Shown here: piece after piece, positions 58,275 to 64,000 of the stretch
Position numbering within the stretch: position 1 is the first letter of the stretch
Layout: each line of letters starts with the position of its first letter
Source of the DNA: Ignatzschineria larvae DSM 13226
GTDB lineage: Bacteria; Pseudomonadota; Gammaproteobacteria; Cardiobacteriales; Wohlfahrtiimonadaceae
Length of the DNA stretch: 64,000 bases
Assembly: GCF_038500265.1 (NCBI RefSeq)
Contig: NZ_CP150637.1
Location: 2,311,501-2,375,500 of the forward strand
Direction of reading: 5' to 3'
Made by a program: the position numbers and the translations under genes
Notes under the pieces: generated by a model
What the model saw: only the letters and a program-made list of their open reading frames with translations
Database searches by the model: none
Told to the model about the DNA's origin: nothing

Positions 58275-58349
58275 GGGTCATTAGCTCAGTGGTAGAGCAG
58301 TTGGCTTTTAACCAATTGGTCGAAAGTTCGAATCTTTCATGACCCACCA
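58275..58349 (+). tRNA. tRNA-Lys (anticodon TTT), copy 1
   Basis: 75 bases with encoded CCA. Acceptor GGGTCAT/ATGACCC, D-arm GCTC/GAGC, anticodon loop CTTTTAA, T-arm GAAAG TTCGAAT CTTTC. Identical to the copy at 58509-58583. Confidence 0.97.
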
Positions 58350-58355
58350 GACTAG

Positions 58356-58381
58356 AAAAGCACCTTTTAGGTGCTTTTTTC
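58356..58381 (+). terminator. Terminator of tRNA-Lys 1
   Basis: Stem aaaagcacc (58356-58364) with ggtgctttt (58370-58378), then T. Confidence 0.88.
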
Positions 58382-58467
58382 TTATCTAGCTGATTAAGTC
58401 GATCAATATTATTGAATCTGTTTTCAAGATTGTTTTAAAGATAATCAAGATAATGTTAAAAACAGGG

Positions 58468-58495
58468 TTGACGAAGCGAAGAAAAAGATTATAAT
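58468..58495 (+). promoter_or_regulatory. Promoter of tRNA-Lys 2
   Basis: TTGACG (58468-58473), 16-base spacer, TATAAT (58490-58495). Same hexamers and spacing as the first copy, but different surrounding bases. Confidence 0.88.
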
Positions 58496-58508
58496 AACCA
58501 CTTCATTT

Positions 58509-58583
58509 GGGTCATTAGCTCAGTGGTAGAGCAGTTGGCTTTTAACCAATTGGTCGAAAGTTCGAATCTTTCATGACCCACCA
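58509..58583 (+). tRNA. tRNA-Lys (anticodon TTT), copy 2
   Basis: Identical in sequence to the copy at 58275-58349, including the CCA end, but with its own promoter and terminator, so the pair is a tandem duplication of whole transcription units rather than a two-gene operon. Confidence 0.97.
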
Positions 58584-58591
58584 AATTGAAG

Positions 58592-58617
58592 AAACCTCCC
58601 TTTGGGAGGTTTTTTTA
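58592..58617 (+). terminator. Terminator of tRNA-Lys 2
   Basis: Stem aaacctccc (58592-58600), loop ttt, gggaggttt (58604-58612), followed by TTTT. Confidence 0.92.
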
Positions 58618-58758
58618 TGTCTATCTGTTTATGCCTATGGCTATCTCTGTCTTTTTTGATTGCTTTTATAGTAATGATGGTAATAAGGTAATGGAGCAGA
58701 AGAGCAGTGCATTAGAAGCATTGCAAGAGACAATAGGTAATAGAAGAGCGTAAGAAAT

Positions 58759-60783
58759 ATGATCCCTTTTTGGCAACAAGCATTGAGTCAATATATTCAC
58801 CCATTATCCCGGCAATTATGGATTGTGGAATGTGCTGATGATTTTGAAGTGCTCAGTTTCCCGGCTTTACTCTCTAGCGTTAAAGCCCATTACCCGCAAG
58901 CGCTTCTCTTTTCCGATCAGCTACAGTTATCAGATGAACAAGCGAAGATAACCATAGAGCCCCTCAGAGCGACACGGCACTATCTAGGTGCAACGACAGA
59001 GGCGGTACTGCTCGATGTTAGGCAAGGGTTTCCCTTAGATTATTTCTTAGCGATTACAGCGACGATCAGGCAAGGGGGATTGCTCATTCTGTTACTCAAC
59101 AGAGAGGATAAGAGTGGCGATAATAATGGGGATAAGAATAGGGATAATGGAATAAATGGTGCATTTGGAACGGCAGAAAGTCTACGATTTCATTCTGAAG
59201 TGATTGCAACCCCTTTTTTTGATCATTATTTACAGCAACAACTCTCCTATTATGGGTATCGTTTTGTAGATCATAGGGTGATGATTCCTGAATATCTACA
59301 AAATGCGCATTTGAATATCCTCAATCAAACGGAAAAAGAGTTAGACAGTCGAGAAGTCATTGAGATAACCCCTGAACAGCAGGCGATTATCCACGATTTT
59401 CAAGCGCAATCCGCCGGTATTTATACCCTTTTTGCCCCTCGAGGGTGTGGAAAATCGTGGCTATCCTCCCAATTGGTAGCCCATAATGTGAGCGACTATA
59501 TTGTGACTGCCCCGAATCAATCAGCGATTTCTCAATATCAACAGATTGACGGATTACAATTTCGTGCCCCCGATGCGCTGTTTCTTGCACAGAAACCCGA
59601 TCGTTATGCCGAAACCTTGATTGTGGAAGAGGCTGGGAAAATGCCATTGAATCATTTGGTACGTTTATCTCAGCGTTTTCAGAAAGTGCTCTTAATCTCT
59701 TCTACCGATAATTATGAAGGCACCGGGCAAGGTTTACAGCAGAAATTGCCGGATCTGATTACAATCCATAAAAATTACAAGCTTAGTCAGATTCATCGAT
59801 TTGATCCGCAAGATCCCCTACAGCAACTCTCTAATGCCTTAATGTTGCAAAGTGGAGAGCGCTCTACAGCTCCCCTTACTCACTCAAAAAGGAATGAGGA
59901 GAAGGGCGATATCCTAACAAAACTCACTTTTCGCTACTTTGATGATCAAAATATGGCCGAGTTACGAAGCAATATCCCGGCGATGCGTGCGCTCTATCAG
60001 TTATTCAATCGCACTCACTATCAAACACATATTCAAGATTTACGGCGTCTTTTTGATCTGCCCGGTCAATGTTTTCTTCTAGCGTATTTATCTCAAGCTG
60101 AAAATGGGGTCGATATTGGTGAGAATCAGCAATTGATAGGCGCAATTTGGGGGGTAGAAGAAGGGGGGTTATCAGAGGATTTAATTGCCGGCGTGTTTAA
60201 TGGTTATCGCCGGCCTAAAGGGAATCTTGTGGCGCAAATGCTCACAGGGCAGAGCTATTTTCCGGAAGCAATGAGGCAATATTCTATTCGAATTTCCCGA
60301 ATTTCAGTCGATGAGTCCTATCGGCGCTTAGGTATTGGCCAAGCGATGGTAAAGCAGTTAGAAGAGGCGATCAGAGATCAACAACGATCTATTGATTTTA
60401 TCTCGGTCAGTTTCGGTTTAACGCCAAATTTGCTCGATTTTTGGCGTAGTTGTCATTATCAGATGATTCATTTAGGCTATCATTTAGATAAAAGTACCGG
60501 ATTGTATTCAGGGGTTGTGATTAAAGCGCTCAATACTGTGTCGCAAGCTTGGATTGCGGAATCAATTGTAAAATTTCAGGCGGATGCCTTTTTACATCTG
60601 CAAAATCGCCCCTTTTTACCAGAAATTAAGAATATATTGGAAAAATATGCGGTGAGTGGGGAATTTGATCAACGAGATCAAATGGTTATAGAGGCTTGTG
60701 AGCAAGAAAAACGGACCGCTTATAGCGTGCAAAATGCTGTAATTCGGCGAGATTTAGAGAAAAGTAGTAAAAATATTGATTAA
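58759..60783 (+). CDS. tmcA: tRNA(Met) cytidine acetyltransferase TmcA
   Basis: Acetylates C34 of elongator tRNA-Met using acetyl-CoA and ATP hydrolysis. Its 674 residues show the N-terminal DUF1726-type domain, the RecD-like helicase domain with P-loop APRGCGKS at 226-233 and LIVEEAGKMPL, and the GNAT domain with ISRISVDESYRRLGIGQAMVKQLE. Residues about 117-134 are an Asp/Asn/Gly-rich low-complexity insert encoded by a GATAA/GGGATAA-like repeat, which looks like a local expansion. Set between tRNA-Lys and tRNA-Thr genes. Confidence 0.93.
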   Translation: MIPFWQQALSQYIHPLSRQLWIVECADDFEVLSFPALLSSVKAHYPQALLFSDQLQLSDEQAKITIEPLRATRHYLGATTEAVLLDVRQGFPLDYFLAITATIRQGGLLILLLNREDKSGDNNGDKNRDNGINGAFGTAESLRFHSEVIATPFFDHYLQQQLSYYGYRFVDHRVMIPEYLQNAHLNILNQTEKELDSREVIEITPEQQAIIHDFQAQSAGIYTLFAPRGCGKSWLSSQLVAHNVSDYIVTAPNQSAISQYQQIDGLQFRAPDALFLAQKPDRYAETLIVEEAGKMPLNHLVRLSQRFQKVLLISSTDNYEGTGQGLQQKLPDLITIHKNYKLSQIHRFDPQDPLQQLSNALMLQSGERSTAPLTHSKRNEEKGDILTKLTFRYFDDQNMAELRSNIPAMRALYQLFNRTHYQTHIQDLRRLFDLPGQCFLLAYLSQAENGVDIGENQQLIGAIWGVEEGGLSEDLIAGVFNGYRRPKGNLVAQMLTGQSYFPEAMRQYSIRISRISVDESYRRLGIGQAMVKQLEEAIRDQQRSIDFISVSFGLTPNLLDFWRSCHYQMIHLGYHLDKSTGLYSGVVIKALNTVSQAWIAESIVKFQADAFLHLQNRPFLPEIKNILEKYAVSGEFDQRDQMVIEACEQEKRTAYSVQNAVIRRDLEKSSKNID

Positions 60784-60797
60784 AGATTAGACATCTG

Positions 60798-60826
60798 TTG
60801 ACAGAAGTAAAACTCATCTCTATAAT
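60798..60826 (+). promoter_or_regulatory. Promoter of tRNA-Thr
   Basis: Perfect consensus: TTGACA (60798-60803), 17-base spacer, TATAAT (60821-60826). Confidence 0.95.
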
Positions 60827-60848
60827 CCTAATTCTGAAATGTAGTTCA

Positions 60849-60924
<76 letters not shown>

Positions 60925-60933
60925 TACAGTAAG

Positions 60934-60964
60934 AACCCAGTAATGAAAGTTACTGGGTTTTTTG
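60934..60964 (+). terminator. Terminator of tRNA-Thr
   Basis: Stem aacccagtaa (60934-60943) with ttactgggtt (60950-60959), then TTTT. Confidence 0.92.
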
Positions 60965-61031
60965 CTTTTTCTCTATTATTAATTATCTATGTAGACGAAT
61001 CATCTTCCTCAAAAGTAGAGTGAGAAGAAGA

Positions 61032-61135
61032 GTAAGAGAGTAAGAGAGTAAGAGAGTAAGAGAGTAAGAGAGTAAGAGAGTAAGAGAGTAAGAGAGTAAG
61101 AGAGTAAGAGAGTAAGAGAGTAAGAGAGTAAGAAG
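61032..61135. repeat. Octanucleotide tandem repeat (GTAAGAGA x12)
   Basis: Twelve perfect copies of GTAAGAGA from 61032 to 61127, followed by the variant GTAAGAAG. It is non-coding on the plus strand because TAA recurs in every frame. It lies between the tRNA-Thr terminator and the sdhE terminator. Confidence 0.95.
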
Positions 61136-61156
61136 AATGGGGTAATGTTTAAATGC

Positions 61157-61202
61157 TAAAAGCCCTAAGAAATCTGATCAGTAAGATGGATTTCTTAGGG
61201 CT
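61157..61202 (-). terminator. Probable sdhE terminator
   Basis: Perfect 14-base arms agccctaagaaatc (61161-61174) and gatttcttagggct (61189-61202), followed on the minus strand by TTTTAG. MITE copy 5 lies between it and the sdhE stop. Confidence 0.7.
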
Positions 61203-61246
61203 CTGTTGTTATTGCTGAATACCTCTAAGTAGAGAGTCTGCTCTTG

Positions 61247-61377
61247 TATAGTAAATTTGGTTTAAGAAAAATGATTTTAAACAACACTTGCAAGATGCCG
61301 GATAGAATGGCTTCCTTGCTTATTACAGTCGATGCGCCGGCATTTAAATAAGCTTATTTTGAACCGACATTACCATA
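61247..61377 (+). repeat. MITE copy 5 (short form, 131 bp)
   Basis: Left end TATAGTAAATTTGGTTTAA, right end TTGAACCGACATTACCATA. Lacks the same 35-base inner segment as copy 3. Inserted between the sdhE stop codon and its probable terminator. Confidence 0.88.
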
Positions 61378-61423
61378 ACTTGTAATTTGAAATTTGATCG
61401 GAACTTAGGTTAGGGAATTGAGG

Positions 61424-61678
61424 TTAATCTTCTAATATATCGGGATTCATCTTTTTAACGAGCGCTTCAATTTCCGGCGTAGGATAGGGTGCGCGATGCA
61501 TTAAGAGCGAATAGAGTTCAGGATCTTGCATATCAAGCAATGATAGATAGAGATCTTTCTCTTCAATAGGTGCAGATTCAAAGTGCTGCTCTAGATAGCG
61601 ATCGCATAGCGCATCGAGTTCCCGCATTCCTCTGCGTGAGCGCCATTTTATTTTTCGAAGATCATATTGTTCACTCAT
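61424..61678 (-). CDS. sdhE: FAD assembly factor SdhE
   Basis: Small cytoplasmic protein that promotes covalent flavin attachment to succinate dehydrogenase. Its 84 residues carry the defining RRGMRELD motif at 15-22 and the helical body DALCDRYLEQHFES and MQDPELYSLLM. AGGAGG ribosome site. It stands alone on the minus strand, divergent from prmA. Confidence 0.93.
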   Translation of the reverse strand: MSEQYDLRKIKWRSRRGMRELDALCDRYLEQHFESAPIEEKDLYLSLLDMQDPELYSLLMHRAPYPTPEIEALVKKMNPDILED

Positions 61679-62028
61679 AGTAAGCCTCCTGAAAGGAATA
61701 AATCTTTTAGTGATGTTATCGGATTATTCTCCTAGTTTATCGTTTTTATTGCAAAATAGGGAATACCTTATAGCACCATATCGTATATGATGAATTTATC
61801 TGTAGCCCCGCAATATTCTTTTTTAATCTATTTGAATGAGAAAGCCCTCACTAAAAACAGATGATTACCTGAAATTCGTAAAAAAAATGAGCAAATGATG
61901 TGCTATTTTTGATATGATCTATCCCTTGCTGAAAATTGGTAGAGAGTAATCAAGATCACTTTTGCTTGATTATCTGCCATTTCTTAGCTAGTATTCTCCC
62001 CTTTAATTATTGTGACAGATGGTGAACT
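61679..62028. promoter_or_regulatory. Divergent region with the prmA promoter
   Basis: About 350 bases without a gene between sdhE and prmA. A plausible plus-strand promoter is TTGATT (61966-61971), 17-base spacer, TAGTAT (61989-61994), giving a leader of about 30 bases to prmA. Nothing else recognised. Confidence 0.55.
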
Positions 62029-62916
62029 ATGAATAGATGGTTTGAATTGACGCTCAAGGCAGACTCACGTTTGACCGCAGAATTACTAGATGAAGCTTTG
62101 GTAGAATCAGGTGCTGTGGCTGTCACAATGAAAGATGGTGAAGATGAACCTATTTTTGAACCCCTTCCCGGCGAAACACCGCTTTGGCGTGAGACATTAG
62201 TAACAGGGCTCTATGAAGTGCCTTGTGATGTGGATGGGATTATTGCTTTTTTAGGCCAATATCTAGATGAACCGCATCTACCGATCGTCGATAAGCACGA
62301 GCTAGAAGATAAGGATTGGGTGAAAGCGTGGCAAGATCACTATAAGCCTATCAAATTTGGGCCTAATCTTTGGATCTGCCCAACACATTTACCCTCACCA
62401 GAACCTGAAATTGCCACCGTACGCTTAGACCCAGGTTTAGCATTTGGTACAGGCACACATCCTACAACGGCGCTCTGTCTTGAGTGGCTCTCAGAGAATC
62501 AATCGCTCTTTATCGATCAAAACATCATTGATTATGGTTGCGGTTCAGGGATCTTAGGGATTGCCGGTCAATTGTTAGGGGCAAAATCTTGTTATAGCAC
62601 TGATATAGATCCACAGGCCATTTATGCGACAGAGCAAAATGCTGCGCGTAATAATGTAGAGATTGTTGCCTCATTACCTGATGGGTTCTCGCCGCCTAAA
62701 GCGCGGGTTGTGCTCTCTAATATCCTCTCAGGACCTTTAGTCGAATTAGCCCCTATTCTCGGGAATTTAGTAGAACCGGGTGGTCATTTAGTCTTAGCCG
62801 GGCTCTTAGATCACGATGCGGAATTTGTAAAATCGGCCTATCGAGATCAATTTGTCTTTGAGGCAGATAAGAGTTTAGATGGTTGGACACGACTCTACGG
62901 CATCAAAAAACAGTAA
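62029..62916 (+). CDS. prmA: Ribosomal protein L11 methyltransferase PrmA
   Basis: SAM-dependent trimethylation of ribosomal protein L11. Its 295 residues have the substrate-recognition N-domain, then KDWVKAWQDHYKPIKFG, LDPGLAFGTGTHPTTALCLEWL and the SAM site IIDYGCGSGILGIAGQLLGA, followed by VLSNILSGPLVELAP. It is followed three bases later by dusB, the same order as in E. coli. Confidence 0.96.
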   Translation: MNRWFELTLKADSRLTAELLDEALVESGAVAVTMKDGEDEPIFEPLPGETPLWRETLVTGLYEVPCDVDGIIAFLGQYLDEPHLPIVDKHELEDKDWVKAWQDHYKPIKFGPNLWICPTHLPSPEPEIATVRLDPGLAFGTGTHPTTALCLEWLSENQSLFIDQNIIDYGCGSGILGIAGQLLGAKSCYSTDIDPQAIYATEQNAARNNVEIVASLPDGFSPPKARVVLSNILSGPLVELAPILGNLVEPGGHLVLAGLLDHDAEFVKSAYRDQFVFEADKSLDGWTRLYGIKKQ

Positions 62917-62919
62917 GCA

Positions 62920-63864
62920 ATGAATATCGGTCAATATCAACTATCATCGCCTTATGTGTTAGCACCGATGGCGGGGGTAACGGATCTTCCTTTCCGTAAA
63001 ATTTGTCGCTCAATGGGCGCAGGGCTTGCCGTCTGTGAAATGGTCAATGCTAATGTCGAATTGTGGGAGACAGAGAAGTCGCAATTGCGATTTACCTATG
63101 AAGGGGAAGTCTCGCCGGTGAGTGCACAGATAGTGGGATACGATCCGGTAATGATGGCAGATGTGGCGCGTTATAGTGTGGGGTGTGGCGCTGAGATTAT
63201 CGATATTAATATGGGTTGTCCTGCTAAGAAAGTGTGTAAAAAAGCGGCGGGATCGGCACTGCTACAAGATGAACCTTTAGTACAGGCCATTTTAGAAGCG
63301 GTGGTCAATGCTGTCGAAGTCCCTGTGACACTGAAAATTCGTACCGGTTGGAGTCGAGAGCATAAAAATGCAGTAAGAGTGGCAAAATTGGCTGAAGCTA
63401 TTGGTATTCAAGCTTTAGCCATTCATGGTCGTACTCGCGAAGATCGCTTCAATGGAGAAGCAGAGTATGACACGATTGCAGAGGTAAAAGCTGCGATCAA
63501 TATCCCTGTAATGGCCAATGGGGATATTGATTCGGTAGAGAAGGCGGTCAAAATCAAGGCCTACACCGGTGTTGATGCCATTATGATTGGTCGAGCAGCA
63601 CTTGGGAATCCTTGGCTTTTTCGTTCATTGGTGGAAGGGCAGCTATATCAACCCTCGAATAGAGAGCGGTTAGGGGTCGTGATGACTCATATTCGTGAGT
63701 TACATGAATTTTATGGAATTGAAAAGGGCGTCCGTGTTGCGCGGAAGCACCTACTTTGGTATTTGCAAAATCGCACTATTGCGGAGGATTGGCGTAGCAC
63801 TATGCTACGGGAATTAGATCCCACAAGGCAACTTGAATGGGTGACTCGAATCTTTGGTGAATAG
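62920..63864 (+). CDS. dusB: tRNA-dihydrouridine synthase B
   Basis: FMN enzyme reducing specific uridines in the tRNA D-loop. Its 314 residues show YVLAPMAGVTDLPFRKICRSMGAGL, the catalytic region INMGCPAKKVCKKAAGSALL, VTLKIRTGWSREH, IHGRTREDRF and ANGDIDSVEKA, then GRAALGNPWLF. Co-transcribed with prmA. In E. coli this operon ends with fis, which would lie just beyond the window. Confidence 0.96.
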   Translation: MNIGQYQLSSPYVLAPMAGVTDLPFRKICRSMGAGLAVCEMVNANVELWETEKSQLRFTYEGEVSPVSAQIVGYDPVMMADVARYSVGCGAEIIDINMGCPAKKVCKKAAGSALLQDEPLVQAILEAVVNAVEVPVTLKIRTGWSREHKNAVRVAKLAEAIGIQALAIHGRTREDRFNGEAEYDTIAEVKAAINIPVMANGDIDSVEKAVKIKAYTGVDAIMIGRAALGNPWLFRSLVEGQLYQPSNRERLGVVMTHIRELHEFYGIEKGVRVARKHLLWYLQNRTIAEDWRSTMLRELDPTRQLEWVTRIFGE

Positions 63865-64000
63865 TCGATGGATGGAATATCGCATTATTGAGTACTTATT
63901 TAAATAGTTATTTAAGTAGTTATTTAAGTCTCAATTGTTAGTTTCAGTGATTAGTTTTAATTATTAGTTTAACTTATTAAATTACAATTATTTTAGGAGT
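63865..64000 (+). other. Window end: spacer with a Shine-Dalgarno sequence at the edge
   Basis: AT-rich spacer with the phrase AGTTATTTAAGT repeated twice near 63905-63928. The last bases TTTTAGGAGT form a good ribosome site, so a gene probably begins just past base 64000; fis is expected by analogy with prmA-dusB-fis, not seen. Confidence 0.5.

Noticed and set aside
61032-61135. CRISPR-like array
   Set aside because: The unit is 8 bases with no spacers, so it is a simple tandem repeat.

Overview
The window looks like chromosome of an AT-rich gammaproteobacterium. Gene content and order support this: metY-rimP-nusA-infB-rbfA-truB, prmA-dusB, ClpB with a sigma-32 promoter, an FNR-type regulator, TmcA, SdhE and TruC. 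The low GC and the mix of genes would fit Cardiobacteriales-like organisms such as Ignatzschineria or Wohlfahrtiimonas, but that is an inference, not a sequence match. No prophage, CRISPR array or complete insertion sequence was seen.

Layout. 1-5.9 kb is a dpp-type dipeptide ABC transporter operon on the minus strand; dppF is cut by the window start. 6.2-12.7 kb holds a TauE/SafE permease, a flavoprotein, a HAD phosphatase, a CvfB-like S1 protein, an AGCS amino-acid:Na+ symporter and an OsmC-like protein. 13-15.7 kb is clpB with a near-consensus heat-shock promoter. 16-20.5 kb has two M20 amidohydrolases followed by an AbgT-family transporter, a plausible import-and-cleave set for N-acylated amino acids. 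20.7-22.5 kb is queCDE behind a preQ1-I riboswitch; queF at 48.2 kb carries a second copy of the same switch. 23-26.8 kb holds two tandem pyruvate-oxidase paralogues of identical length. 26.9-27.6 kb is a two-gene SMR transporter in which one subunit lacks the usual glutamate. 27.9-34.1 kb is the initiator tRNA plus the transcription/translation operon. Next come icd, a cold-shock gene, folK, rdgB, brnQ, a polar amino-acid binding protein, aroA, an orphan GspG-like pseudopilin, truC, a large Sel1-repeat protein and an MFS transporter. 48-57.8 kb holds queF, a DUF1622-like gene, a Firmicutes-like pyrFE pair behind a probable attenuator, a Fur-box-linked siderophore-binding protein, a trp leader with trpE, an FNR-type regulator and a TyrP-like permease. 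The end carries two identical tRNA-Lys genes, tmcA, tRNA-Thr, sdhE, prmA and dusB; a Shine-Dalgarno sequence at the very edge suggests another gene (fis by analogy) just beyond.

Three non-coding signals stand out. First, five copies of a 130-173 bp element with imperfect terminal inverted repeats starting TATAGTAA form a Correia-like MITE family. Second, perfect DnaA boxes (TTATCCACA), several as the extended CAGAGTTATCCACA form, are strongly clustered between 37.6 and 54.0 kb, with the densest group beside rdgB. Third, RNA-level control is common: two preQ1 switches, a trp attenuator with a four-Trp leader peptide, a pyr leader/terminator, and a terminator between metY and rimP.

All coordinates and motif calls were made by eye; identities to named families rest on recognised motifs and remembered sequences, not on searches.
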